A stretch of 64,000 bases of DNA, from the NCBI RefSeq assembly GCF_014645735.1, contig NZ_BMMH01000007.1, positions 350,694-414,693 on the forward strand. Direction: 5' to 3'. The notes under the pieces are model-generated. The model ran no database searches, was not told the DNA's origin, and saw only the letters and a program-made list of their open reading frames with translations. Both the position numbers and the translations under genes were made by a program. Of this stretch, positions 18,536 through 27,259 are shown in pieces. The stretch's first letter is position 1. The number at the start of each line of letters is the position of its first letter. Source of the stretch: Nocardia jinanensis. Lineage in GTDB: Bacteria > Actinomycetota > Actinomycetes > Mycobacteriales > Mycobacteriaceae.

Positions 18536-18621
18536 TCAGCAGAAGCTGGACACCATTCCAGGTACTCTGAGATCGTTAGGGAAGGCTGGACCACGGGATA
18601 GCTACTACCTCGGGGACTGAC

Positions 18622-19704
18622 GTGATGCCGAAGCACGGATGGACGCTGGTCGAAACCCTGGAGCCGGACCGGCTCAGCGTGGTCGCGCGCGACCATCATG
18701 CCCGGGATCGGACCTCGTTCGAACGAGCCGTGCAGGACCATATCGGTGCCGGGAAAGCCCCGGCACGAGAAGCTACCCACTGGCTGGAGAACTTGATCGC
18801 CGACATGCGTCGGCGCCGGGAAACGGTTATTGCGCAGCGCGTTCTCCGCAACGGCCACGTGGTGGGGGTCCGGGCAGTGCCGGTACTCGCTCCCGACGAC
18901 TCCCTGCACGGTGTGTATCTGTGGCTGGGCTCCGAGGATGTGACGCCGGTGTATCCGCCGGTGCCGGCCTTCGCATTTACGTGGGACTCGCGTCAACGGC
19001 TTGCGGAGATTCCTGCCTCGTTGTCTGTCGAGACATCGCGGTCACGCCTGACAGCGCCGGAGGTCTTCCGGTTCATGGATCCGGTGGACGGGCTCTCTCT
19101 GATCCGGGCGTTGTTGTCGTCGCAGCCTGGGCAAAGCTGGGCCGGCGCGGTGACCGTGACGGTTGGTGAGCACATACGGCCGGGGCATCTGGTCATGATT
19201 GCCGCCACGCCACCACAGGTGTGGCGGGGGCTGCTGTTCCAAACTTCGGCGACCCCGGCCGAAATGAGTCTGGAGGCTGCGGCGCTGGCTGCGATACCGC
19301 GTGTGTCGCAGGTGCACATGGTGTTGGTCGATATCGCCAAGATGCGGTTGATCCGGTGGATCACCGACCCACTACCCGAGGTGCAGTGGAAAGGGCAGGT
19401 CGATCAGCGTGACACCCCGCACCCCGCGGATGTGAGGCGGGTGTTCACCGCGGCTGCCGATGTATTCACCGGTAAGTCCGACTCTGCTGCGGTGCAGGGT
19501 GTTCGGCTACGGCGCCGGGGCGGCGGGTGGGTGGTGGTCGATGGCACCGGCGCTATCGTCACGACTCCGAGCGGTGGTCCTGCCCTCGCAGTGCTGCAAC
19601 TACGCGTGGTGGGCTATTCCGACGAACCGGACCCGGTCGAACCCACCGATGACGGTCACCCGGGGCTCGATGACCCCGACTACCCGGATCCCCTCCCGGC
19701 CTGA
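18622..19704 (+). CDS. GAF/PAS-like sensory protein (DUF5593-type, tentative)
   Basis: A 360-residue soluble protein. The opening GWTLVETLEPDRLSVVARD and the later VVGVRAVPVLAPDDSLHGVYLW pattern recall the DUF5593/GAF-like proteins common in Nocardia and Mycobacterium. The middle contains a second alpha/beta sensor-like unit (RLIRWITDPLPEVQWKGQ). There is no DNA-binding domain and no membrane segment, and the C-terminus is acidic (DDGHPGLDDPDYPDP). It starts at GTG 18622 or ATG 18625. It follows the P450 by 86 bases and precedes an HTH gene, an arrangement consistent with a small-molecule sensor cassette. The ligand is unknown. Confidence 0.65.
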   Translation: MMPKHGWTLVETLEPDRLSVVARDHHARDRTSFERAVQDHIGAGKAPAREATHWLENLIADMRRRRETVIAQRVLRNGHVVGVRAVPVLAPDDSLHGVYLWLGSEDVTPVYPPVPAFAFTWDSRQRLAEIPASLSVETSRSRLTAPEVFRFMDPVDGLSLIRALLSSQPGQSWAGAVTVTVGEHIRPGHLVMIAATPPQVWRGLLFQTSATPAEMSLEAAALAAIPRVSQVHMVLVDIAKMRLIRWITDPLPEVQWKGQVDQRDTPHPADVRRVFTAAADVFTGKSDSAAVQGVRLRRRGGGWVVVDGTGAIVTTPSGGPALAVLQLRVVGYSDEPDPVEPTDDGHPGLDDPDYPDPLPA

Positions 19705-19854
19705 CGGTCCTTGACGAGCACCTACCCGTGCCAATGGCGTTTTGCTACTATTGGCGCATTCTTGTTCCCGGTACCAGTCTCTGACGGACGCCGGATGACC
19801 GCTCGAATCTGTGTGTTCGAGCGCGTTCTCATCCAGGCGATCGGGGAGGTACCG

Positions 19855-20220
19855 ATGAACGACACGCCGACCGGAGTACGTGGACACTCTGGGGCCCGCG
19901 TGCCCGTCAGTGTGGAGATCAACCGGCTGTTCGCCGCGTTCCATATGCGAGGCTGCGACGAGGAAAGCAATGCCGCGGCTGCGGCAGCTGTCAGCCGCAT
20001 ACTAGGTCGGCCGGTCCTGGACCGCGATATAGCAGCCCTGCGTACGACTCGACCTGGGCAGGCCGCCGATCCGGAAGTCCTTGCTGCGTTGTTCGAACAC
20101 TTCTGCCTACCGGTAACGCAATTTACTTGCCACTCGAGGTCGCACGATCGGATCATCGAGCATGCCCTGCACCTGATGGCGTCGGTTCGGGATCTCGGCC
20201 CTGACGTCTATGCCCTGTGA
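19855..20220 (+). CDS. HTH-like small regulator
   Basis: A 121-residue protein. The segment VEINRLFAAFHMRGCDEESNAAAAAAVSRILGRPVLDRDIAALRTTRPGQAADPEV (about residues 22-80) has the layout of the XRE-like fold of EspR-type mycobacterial regulators: helix, turn, recognition helix, then a spaced LR-T-R motif. The ATG at 19855 follows a strong GGGGAGG five bases upstream; the longer frame lacks such a site. It probably works with the upstream sensor-like gene. The DNA target is unknown. The EspR resemblance is from pattern recognition only. Confidence 0.6.
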   Translation: MNDTPTGVRGHSGARVPVSVEINRLFAAFHMRGCDEESNAAAAAAVSRILGRPVLDRDIAALRTTRPGQAADPEVLAALFEHFCLPVTQFTCHSRSHDRIIEHALHLMASVRDLGPDVYAL

Positions 20221-20313
20221 CACTCCGTCGCCGCAGGCCTGATCGAGATCGGCTTGCGCGCGGTAACCCGAGTGCAGAGATGTCGGTATTGGCCGGGCTC
20301 CGTGCGCGATTCG

Positions 20314-20949
20314 TCAGTGCTTCTCGTGGTTTCGTGCCCGGTAGCGCTGTTCGAATGTGTGCTGTATAGCCTCGTCGAGGTTTTCGGCGCGGTCTATGAG
20401 CCAGCGTCGGTAGAGCTTCTCGGTGGCGTCGGGGTCGTCGGGGGAGACCGGTGCAGCGAGTATCTCCCCGAAGGCGATCTCGATGAGTGGATGTACTGCC
20501 GAGCCACGGTTGGCTTCGAGGATGCTGGTGACGAACGGGCCGATGATCGCACTGATCGCTTCGTCGAGTTGTCCGATCGCGTTCGGCAGCTCCGAGATCG
20601 GTGCGGTGTGTAGCGACCGCTGTGCGTCCAGTAGCGGGAGGAGTTGCTCGAGACTCAGGTCGACGCTCGGTGCTCCGGGCTCGAGGGTCTGAGGTTTGGT
20701 GTCGGCCGGCACGGGTGGGCGGCGTTGGTAGTAGGCAGCGCGTGCCGAGCCGGGGGCCCAGCCGAGCCCGGTATCGAACTTCTGGAACGTGCTGGGCCGC
20801 ACGCGGGCCGACAGCTCGCCACGCTCGGCGCGTCCCTGAGCCGGTATGGCGGGGCCGCCGCGGTCGTGGACCTCGGACATCGTGAGGTTGCCCAGTTGCT
20901 TACGCCTCTCACGCACCACCTGGGCGAAGAACTCATCGTGCGCTCCCAT
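20314..20949 (-). CDS. XRE-family transcriptional regulator
   Basis: A 211-residue protein. The N-terminal ~75 residues form a lambda-repressor-like HTH (FFAQVVRERRKQLGNLTMSEVHDRGG, then RPSTFQKFDTGLGWAPGSA). The remaining ~130 residues are helical with no known domain and could bind a ligand or dimerise. The start is taken at ATG 20949 with no clear ribosome site. Eleven bases upstream is a perfect 15-bp inverted repeat that is a good self-operator candidate. The gene is divergent from the large conjugation-type operon that begins at 21140, so it is well placed to control it. Confidence 0.75.
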   Translation of the reverse strand: MGAHDEFFAQVVRERRKQLGNLTMSEVHDRGGPAIPAQGRAERGELSARVRPSTFQKFDTGLGWAPGSARAAYYQRRPPVPADTKPQTLEPGAPSVDLSLEQLLPLLDAQRSLHTAPISELPNAIGQLDEAISAIIGPFVTSILEANRGSAVHPLIEIAFGEILAAPVSPDDPDATEKLYRRWLIDRAENLDEAIQHTFEQRYRARNHEKH

Positions 20950-20960
20950 GCCACAGAACT

Positions 20961-20975
20961 GTACTCGGAAAGTAC
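20961..20975. promoter_or_regulatory. Inverted repeat, candidate XRE operator
   Basis: GTACTCGGAAAGTAC is a perfect 5-bp inverted repeat with a 5-base centre, eleven bases upstream of the XRE regulator start. The position and symmetry fit auto-repression; the assignment is inference. Confidence 0.5.
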
Positions 20976-21005
20976 GCAAAATTTGCCGTAATTGGCCCGT
21001 TGGGG

Positions 21006-21031
21006 AGATTTATTCAAGATTTATTCTTGAA
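21006..21031. promoter_or_regulatory. Direct and inverted AT-rich repeat in the divergent control region
   Basis: AGATTTATTC occurs twice in tandem (21006-21015 and 21017-21026), and the same stretch contains a TTCAAG/CTTGAA inverted repeat (21013-21031). It lies in a short AT-rich island between the XRE regulator and the 21140 operon, and could be a promoter and operator for the latter. Confidence 0.45.
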
Positions 21032-21139
21032 AAGTAAAGAGAAAGTTCTTAGCGTGGGTGGTGTATCTCACGCGACTAGGTAGGTGGGAGTAGTGGCCGC
21101 CCTGGTCGTATCCGAAGCCGGAAGCGAGGGAAGAGTGCC

Positions 21140-22489
21140 ATGACCAGTTCTGTGGACAAGAGTTCTGATGCCGGAGTGGTCGGTGCCGCGGTAGCGGCAG
21201 CGTCGCGGGCTGCCGGGGGTGGCCGGTGTGCGGCCGTGGGGATCTGGGTTGTCTGGATGCGGGGGCCACGGGTGGTGAGATGCGAGTCGGTGCCCCGACT
21301 CGACTATGCGGTCCCGGCGAATCGTCCGAGTGGGGTGGACACGGTGGTGGTTATTGCTGTGGCGCCGTCGCGGTTGTCCGATCCTGTCATCGGCCGAGCC
21401 CGGGTGATTGTGGACTACCTGGAGGGACAAGGGCTCGAGGTTGGTGCAGCGCACGCGTGCACCCTGCACCAGGGGGCGTTGTGGACCGCGCTGTCCGGGC
21501 CTGCAGTCGGTGGCATTGTCGATCCAGGATCATCGGTGTTGGCGCCGGTTCGGCGGCATCGGTGGCTGCCCGGTTTCGGAACCTGTGCCCACCCGAGGCT
21601 GGTCTCCGTTGCGCTCGCACCGCTGGCTGCCGTCGTACTCGCTGCCCCGGCTGCACACGCTGCTCCTACAGGTCAGCCTGGTGTCATCTCCGAACCCGGG
21701 CCGGGGCAGGCAGGCATTACAACCCCCACGGCACCGGAAACACCGGGCCCAACCGACACAGGTAGCCCCGGTTACGCCGATCGTGTTGAGGACATGGTTG
21801 TGCCGGCGCCGGAGCAGACTCCGGAACCGATCTTGCCTGCCCCGCAGCCGATTTCCGAGTCGCAATCTGCGCCGCAGCTGGCTCCTGAGCATCACCGTGC
21901 GCCCGAAACTCAGGTCGACCCAGAGATCGTGCCGGAGCCGCAGGTGCTGACGCAGCCCGACACGGTGAGCGAACCTCAGGTGGATTCGGCGCCGCAGGCG
22001 GATCAGGCGGCGGCTCCGGTGATCGCGGCAGAATCCGAATCTGTCGAGGTCGCCCCGCAGTCAGTGGTCTACGACGGTGGCCAGGGTGCAGGCGACGCAC
22101 CGTTGCCGACGTCGGCGGGCGAGGCCGCGGTGGGTGAGGATCGGTTGCGTTTCGGTGGGGTGAGCGTGCCGCAGCCGGAATGGATGACCTCGGAAGCTGC
22201 GCAGTGGGAGCGGGACTGGAACACCGTCGTAGTCCTCGAAGCCTCGGATGCCTTTGCACAGGCGGGAGTTCCCGACCCGGTCGCGGACGCGGTGCTCGGA
22301 GTCGATACCGAGCTGGTGCCGTTGCCCGAGGCCCTGGAACCGGTGGTGGCGGTGATCCCCGAGCCGATCGTCCACGAAGTCGAGGCGGTGGGCGGCGCGC
22401 CGGTCGCCGAGCTGGCCGCAGTGGTTGAACCCGCGGCGGCGCAGGTGGTCAACGAGGTCCTTGTTCACTGGCCGCCTGTGCTCGGCTGA
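21140..22489 (+). CDS. Pro/Glu-rich membrane-associated protein of the transfer module
   Basis: A 449-residue protein of unknown function. Residues 1-150 are a soluble domain. One hydrophobic segment (LVSVALAPLAAVVLAAPAAHA, about 153-174) could be a membrane span or internal signal. A long low-complexity Pro/Glu/Gln-rich stretch follows (about 175-310), then a more ordered C-terminus. The layout suits a protein that crosses the thick mycolata envelope. It starts a four-gene run with a single-span protein, a ParA-like protein and a SARP-like gene. It is named here only by context; no known domain was recognised. Confidence 0.65.
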   Translation: MTSSVDKSSDAGVVGAAVAAASRAAGGGRCAAVGIWVVWMRGPRVVRCESVPRLDYAVPANRPSGVDTVVVIAVAPSRLSDPVIGRARVIVDYLEGQGLEVGAAHACTLHQGALWTALSGPAVGGIVDPGSSVLAPVRRHRWLPGFGTCAHPRLVSVALAPLAAVVLAAPAAHAAPTGQPGVISEPGPGQAGITTPTAPETPGPTDTGSPGYADRVEDMVVPAPEQTPEPILPAPQPISESQSAPQLAPEHHRAPETQVDPEIVPEPQVLTQPDTVSEPQVDSAPQADQAAAPVIAAESESVEVAPQSVVYDGGQGAGDAPLPTSAGEAAVGEDRLRFGGVSVPQPEWMTSEAAQWERDWNTVVVLEASDAFAQAGVPDPVADAVLGVDTELVPLPEALEPVVAVIPEPIVHEVEAVGGAPVAELAAVVEPAAAQVVNEVLVHWPPVLG

Positions 22490-22508
22490 CCGGAGGGGTG
22501 CATCGACG

Positions 22509-23219
22509 ATGAGAAAAGAATCGGACGAAGACCGACAGATCGTTCTCGACGAGCCGACTTCCACAGGCATGGTTGATTGGCTCGTCTCGGCCAGCACGCC
22601 GAACTCGGCTGACGATGGGCGGTGGCTGACCCCGCCGCGCCGTGCCTGTACACCCGGTCACTTACGCGCCGTTCTCGGCGGCGCGGTGGTGGCAGCGTTC
22701 ACTGCCAGCGCGATGGTAGTGACCACGGTCGTCGCCGGGACCGACCACGCCGAGACCCCGATCGATCCGCCGATCCGCATTACCGATGCACCCCCATCGT
22801 GGCCGGCCGACGGCCGCGACCGATCACCGATAGTTACCGGAAGCAGCACCGACTGCGGGCCCGGCACTGTAGAAGCCGAGACCACGCTGGCCGGCGCGCG
22901 CCCGCTGAGAGCCATGAGCGGCGCGTGGGCGATCGCGGTGTTCGAGGCCGCCTACTACCACGCTCGTGACGCCGTTATGGCCCGCGACGTCGTCGCGACC
23001 GAGGCCGCAGTCTCTGATGCCACCACCATCCAAGCCGGCATTGATTCGGCGCCGCCGGTCACGGGCTATTGCGTACGGATCCGTCCGTTGACACCGGGCC
23101 TGTACGCAGTCGAGATCACCGAAACCCGGCCGGACACGCCGCCGACCGTGTGGCGGCAACGGATCTCCACCACCCGCCTCGACGGGAACTCGGTGATCAC
23201 CGCGATCACCTCCGAGTAG
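22509..23219 (+). CDS. Single-span membrane protein with extracytoplasmic domain
   Basis: A 236-residue protein with a ~50-residue cytoplasmic start, one membrane helix (AVLGGAVVAAFTASAMVVTTVVAG, about 54-77), a Pro-rich linker and a C-terminal globular domain. The last ~95 residues (AWAIAVFEAAYYHARDAVMA onward, with two Cys outside it) have the helix-then-sheet feel of NTF2/VirB8-like folds used in type IV transfer. A GGAGG site is rather far from the ATG (about 13 bases). It lies 19 bases after the previous gene, so is in the same operon. The VirB8-like reading is inference. Confidence 0.65.
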   Translation: MRKESDEDRQIVLDEPTSTGMVDWLVSASTPNSADDGRWLTPPRRACTPGHLRAVLGGAVVAAFTASAMVVTTVVAGTDHAETPIDPPIRITDAPPSWPADGRDRSPIVTGSSTDCGPGTVEAETTLAGARPLRAMSGAWAIAVFEAAYYHARDAVMARDVVATEAAVSDATTIQAGIDSAPPVTGYCVRIRPLTPGLYAVEITETRPDTPPTVWRQRISTTRLDGNSVITAITSE

Positions 23220-23297
23220 CCCGAACGCTCACGTATCACCCATCCGAACCATTACTCGTGATGGTTCCCGATCCGCTCCAGTGAAGGGGTGGCGACC

Positions 23298-23894
23298 GTG
23301 CTGATCGCACTCACCGGACTGACTTCTCGCACCGGGGTGACCACCACTGCGGTCGCCCTCGCCGACTCGTGGCCGGGCCCACAACCCGCACTAGTAGTGG
23401 AGGCCGACCCTGCCGGCGGCAGCCTCGCCCACCTCACCGGTGCCGATCCACACCGCGGCCTGGCCAGCCTCTCCGCGGCCACCACCGCATCACCGGGCTC
23501 CCGAGTCGGCGGACATATCTGGGACCACGTGCAGGTGGTGGGGCGGGTGCCGTTCCTCGCCGCACCCGAACACCCCGCGGCAGTATCGGCGACGCTGTCG
23601 GCTCCAGTCACCGCCACGCCTCATTCATCGGGACCCAGGCTGGCCGACCTGGCGGTGATCGCCGACTGTGGTGTCCTTGACCCGGTATCACCCGCAGCAC
23701 CGATTATCGTCGGCGCCGACGTCGCTCTGGTGATCGTCCGAGGCGACCTCACCGACCCCGCCTCCATCGGCCGGCAAGTCCGCGAGCTCACCGTGGGCTG
23801 TCGACGGTGCGCGGTCCTGATGGTCGGCTCACCCGACGCCAGCGAGTTGACCGAGCGCCTGGGAGTCCCGCGGTACTCGGTTGGCTCCCGATGA
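23298..23894 (+). CDS. ParA/MinD-like protein without the Walker A lysine
   Basis: A 198-residue P-loop-fold protein beginning MLIALTGLTSRTGVTTTAVALA. The layout is that of ParA/MinD ATPases, but the P-loop reads SRTGVTTTA, lacking the Lys before the TT; the usual deviant Lys is absent as well. A Walker B-like acidic strand (ALVVEADPAGG) is present and VIADCGVLD occupies the DxxG position. GTG 23298 is chosen because AAGGGG lies eight bases upstream; GTG 23289 is also open. The protein may bind nucleotide without hydrolysis. It overlaps the next gene by ATGA. Confidence 0.7.
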   Translation: MLIALTGLTSRTGVTTTAVALADSWPGPQPALVVEADPAGGSLAHLTGADPHRGLASLSAATTASPGSRVGGHIWDHVQVVGRVPFLAAPEHPAAVSATLSAPVTATPHSSGPRLADLAVIADCGVLDPVSPAAPIIVGADVALVIVRGDLTDPASIGRQVRELTVGCRRCAVLMVGSPDASELTERLGVPRYSVGSR

Positions 23895-25062
23895 ACCACC
23901 ACGGCGCGGCAGCGCTGCTGAGCGGAGAGCCGTCCGGCCACCGCGGCCGCGACAACTTCACCTCCGCCGCCCGCGGGGTCGCCTCGGCGCTACACACACA
24001 ACTGCGCCCCCCTCCACCGTCGGCGTCGAAACCCGCCCCAGCCTTCACGCCCTCGCGGTTCCCGGCTCGATTCCGGCGCCGCTCTCCCGGAGCCGCCTCC
24101 GGGTCGGGCGGTCCTCGCGTGTATCGACTGCACCCGCCCCCGGGCTATCGAAACCCCGTCGAAGAGCCACCCGACCCCGCGTCGGGTCTCGAATGCGACA
24201 GTCTGGAGGTCACCGCCACCGATCGCTCGACTGTCAAGCCCGCGACCACGGTGCAGAGGGACACTGCTGTTGCCCTGTCGACGACCGACGCCGGCCAGGG
24301 TGGGCCGCCGGTGTCGGTCGAGGTGTTCGGGCCTATGCGGGTGCGCTGGCACAGCGGCACCGGCACGGTCGATATCACCGCACGCCTGACACCCCGTGGG
24401 CGCGAGCTACTGGCCTTGCTGGTCTTGCGCCCGGAGGGGATGACTCGCGAGGCCCTGGTCGCCGACCTGTGGGGCGAGCAGTCTCCGCGCCGACCGGCCA
24501 ACGTCGTCAACACCGCCCTCGCCAGACTCACCGCCGCGCTCGGTGCCGCCACCGATCACGCAGTGTCCCGGATCGTGACCGGCGACCCACTGCGCTATCT
24601 GCTCGATCCGGAGGTCTTCACTACCGACTTCCAACGCTTCGCGGCCGGTGTACTGCAACGCCGTCACGCCCGCACCGACACCGACCGCTACGCCGCCTGC
24701 CATCACATCGTCGACACCGCTGCCCGGGAGTCCTCGCAACAGATCTGCCCGCGGCATGGGCGGCACCCATTCGGGAAGCGGCCCGCCGCGACACGATCAC
24801 CGCAGTCGGAGCATTGGCCGCCGCTGCCGTCGAGCACGATCCACGCCGCGCTCTGGACCTACTCGAAACAGCTCTCGATCACGACCCGCTCAACGAACTG
24901 CTGTGGCGCGACATCCTGCGCCTGCACGCTCGCCTCGGCGAGCACACAGCCATCGAACGCACCATGAGCCTCCTGACGCAAAAACTCTCCGATATCGGAG
25001 AACAACCCACGCCGCAAACCCGGGAACTCGCCGAAACTCTCCGGCGAAAATATCCACATTGA
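23891..25062 (+). pseudogene. SARP/BTAD-type regulator broken by a frameshift
   Basis: The first frame (from ATG 23891, overlapping the ParA-like stop) gives a ~140-residue Pro-rich leader, then a SARP winged-helix domain (VSVEVFGPMRVRW, LLALLVLRPEGMTREAL, LWGEQSPRRPANVVNTALARL). The bacterial transcriptional activator domain continues only in another frame (DLPAAWAAPIREAARR, then RRALDLLETALDHDPLNELLWRDILRLHARLG) up to 25062. The switch is near 24725-24740 and needs a one-base loss or gain. Either the gene is dead, or there is a sequencing error or programmed slip. BTAD proteins of this type sit beside transfer genes in actinobacterial elements. Confidence 0.75.
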
Positions 25063-26047
25063 ACCCGTTTGGCATATGCCACCACATCAATGTGTACCGC
25101 ATCCAGAATACCTCTCGACGCGTCGGTCGAGAGGTATTCCTTCTATTCGTCCGAGTAGATTTGTACCCGAGCCACGCCTGTGAGTCGAGAAAGCATTGCC
25201 CTGAGGCGAGTGCGAAAGAGGTTGCTATGGTCCGGCGCCGGTGAGTGGACCAGAAATTCCGACACTGGAAGGCTCTTCGATATATGCGTACAATTTCTGG
25301 TATTCCAGCGTGAATGTCTATCTAATTGAATAGATGGCGATCGTTGCGGCTGTGTAGATATACGTGCCGTGGAAATGTGGATTCGTGGTATATCCGCTTT
25401 GAAATTGTGCGAGCTGGATCGGTGGGCAGGTAATTCTATTGCGCGTCGCTGCGTCGCGGCGGTGGTGAGCCGGTGGCCAGGTCTCGTGCGGTACGGCGGC
25501 ATTAGGTGGGTCAATCGGGGGGTCAATCCGTGGGTCAGTCGGGGGGTTGATCAAGCTGACCCTCTCTGGCGTGGCAAAGTGCCAGGTAGGGGTCAATTTT
25601 CTTGGCTTTCGGCTCCACCGGATTACCCCCGTAGGGGCGGTGAGAACACATTGGCGCGGGTCGCGCTGCGGAACTCCGTCGGCGGAATCCGGCTGCTTTA
25701 CCGATGCCTGCTCCCTTCTTTCGTGTGTGGTCGGGTGATTATCGCTCGAATTGAAATGGCCTTTGAATAGGCTTGGTCCGGCCGGCTTCCTCCTGTGCAG
25801 TTACCTGACGAGCGGGCCGGGATCATTTCATTCTTGCCTTGCTCTGCAATTGTTGCCCTGACCGGCGGAATTTCGTCGAAAATAGTGTGGAATGGTATTG
25901 AATTTCCGAGACGAGTCGAGATAGTGCCGACCGGCACCCCGGGGAAACCGAAAAATCATTCGATCCGAAATCGCCACCGCGCCACCGCTGTGTCAGGATC
26001 CGCCGTAGGCGGCGCACCACGCAATCGCAGGGCAAGGAGAAAAAGAG
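25063..26047. other. Gene-poor, lower-GC region upstream of the MoxR operon
   Basis: Nearly 1 kb without a supported gene. GC content is clearly below that of its neighbours, especially 25240-25400 and 25840-25960. It contains four 12-bp direct repeats (25508-25555) and probably the promoter of the MoxR operon; an AAGGAG ribosome site lies near 26034-26039. A role as replication, partition or regulatory region is possible. Confidence 0.45.
25508..25555. repeat. Four iteron-like 12-bp repeats
   Basis: Units begin at 25508, 25520, 25532 and 25544, exactly 12 bases apart. The cores are GGGTCAATC, GGGTCAATC, GGGTCAGTC and GGGTTGATC. Regular spacing near one DNA helical turn, in a gene-free region, suits binding by a repeated protein such as an initiator or repressor. 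They could also be a chance minisatellite. Confidence 0.6.
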
Positions 26048-27214
26048 ATGACAATCCCCACCGGACCCACCCACCGGCTCGGTAACGGAGAACTTCGTCG
26101 CATGGTCGCGAAAGCCCTGGTTGACAATCCCGGCGCCGAATACACGCCCCGCGAAATCGCGAAACTCACCGGCCATTCATCCGGCGCGATCGGTAACGCG
26201 ATGAAAACCCTGACCGCCACCGGACAGGCCGAACAGACCAACAGCAAACCCCTGCGATACCGCGCCAACACCCACACCGGCGCGGCAGCGGCCGGGGCAC
26301 CCGCCACCGCCCCGACACCGACCGCCAGCACCCCGGCCGCGCCCGCTGCGAAACCCGCCACCCGCCGGGCACGGAAGACGCCGACCGCACCGGCCCACAG
26401 CACGGCGCCCGCACGGTCCGGGACGGTGGTCACGCGCCCGAACGGGCAGCAGTACCACCTGCGGACCCTGGCCGGGCGCGCGGATGTGGACGTGTTGCGC
26501 ACGATGCGGGACCACGAGGTCCCGGTCCTGTTGTACGGGCCGCCCGGCACCGGCAAAACGTCGCTGATCGAGGCCGCCTACGGCGATTTATTGACCGTGC
26601 AGGGGGACAGTGACACCACGGTCGCGGACTTCGTGGGCGAGTACACCCAGAACCCCGATGGCACCTTCGCGTTCGTACACGGGCCGCTGGTCCGGGCGAT
26701 GCGCGAGGGTCGGGTGCTGTTCATCGACGACGCCACCCTGATCCCACCCACGGTGCTGGCGTGTGCGTACCCGGCCATGGACGGGCGCCGCGAGATCGTG
26801 ATCAAAGCCCACAGCGGCGAAATCGTGACCGCCGCGCCGGGGTTCTTTGTGGTGGCCGGGCACAACCCCGGGGTACACGGGGCGATCCTGTCCGATGCGC
26901 TGGCGAGCCGGTTCGCGTTCCAGGTGCAGGTGGGTTCGGACTACGACCTCGCCGGTCAGTTGGGGGTCGATTCGAAAGCGGTGCGGGTCGCCCGCAACCT
27001 GGCTTCCCGACACGGAAAGGGCGAGATCGGGTGGGCGCCGCAACTGCGTGAACTGCTGGCGTTCCAGAAGATCGCGGCCGCCACTGACATACCCACCGCT
27101 GCGGCGAACCTGATCGGCGCCGCCCCCGAAGACGACCGCCCCATCGTCGCCGACGTGGTGCGCGCCGTATTCGGCGCCCGCCTCGAACCGCTGGCCCTCG
27201 GTACCCGCATCTGA
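26048..27214 (+). CDS. MoxR-type AAA+ ATPase with N-terminal winged helix
   Basis: A 388-residue protein. Residues 10-72 form a winged-helix-like unit (LRRMVAKALVDNPGAEYTPREIAKLTG, then SSGAIGNAMKTL). A Pro/Ala-rich linker follows, then a MoxR/CbbQ-type AAA+ module with Walker A GPPGTGKTSLIEA, Walker B RVLFIDDATLI, sensor GFFVVAGHNPG and the ALASRFAF arginine-finger region. MoxR ATPases work with vWA proteins to remodel or activate targets (family knowledge), and a vWA gene follows 45 bases later. A wH domain fused to MoxR is not usual; a similar wH recurs in the gene at 33954-34595. Confidence 0.88.
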   Translation: MTIPTGPTHRLGNGELRRMVAKALVDNPGAEYTPREIAKLTGHSSGAIGNAMKTLTATGQAEQTNSKPLRYRANTHTGAAAAGAPATAPTPTASTPAAPAAKPATRRARKTPTAPAHSTAPARSGTVVTRPNGQQYHLRTLAGRADVDVLRTMRDHEVPVLLYGPPGTGKTSLIEAAYGDLLTVQGDSDTTVADFVGEYTQNPDGTFAFVHGPLVRAMREGRVLFIDDATLIPPTVLACAYPAMDGRREIVIKAHSGEIVTAAPGFFVVAGHNPGVHGAILSDALASRFAFQVQVGSDYDLAGQLGVDSKAVRVARNLASRHGKGEIGWAPQLRELLAFQKIAAATDIPTAAANLIGAAPEDDRPIVADVVRAVFGARLEPLALGTRI

Positions 27215-27259
27215 CCCTGCCCGCACCCACCGAAACCGCACCGGAAGGAACCGCCCGCG

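Noticed and set aside
25369..25770. 133-residue rightward ORF covering the 12-bp repeats
   Set aside because: Its repeated peptide is a by-product of the DNA repeats; no ribosome site and no domain.
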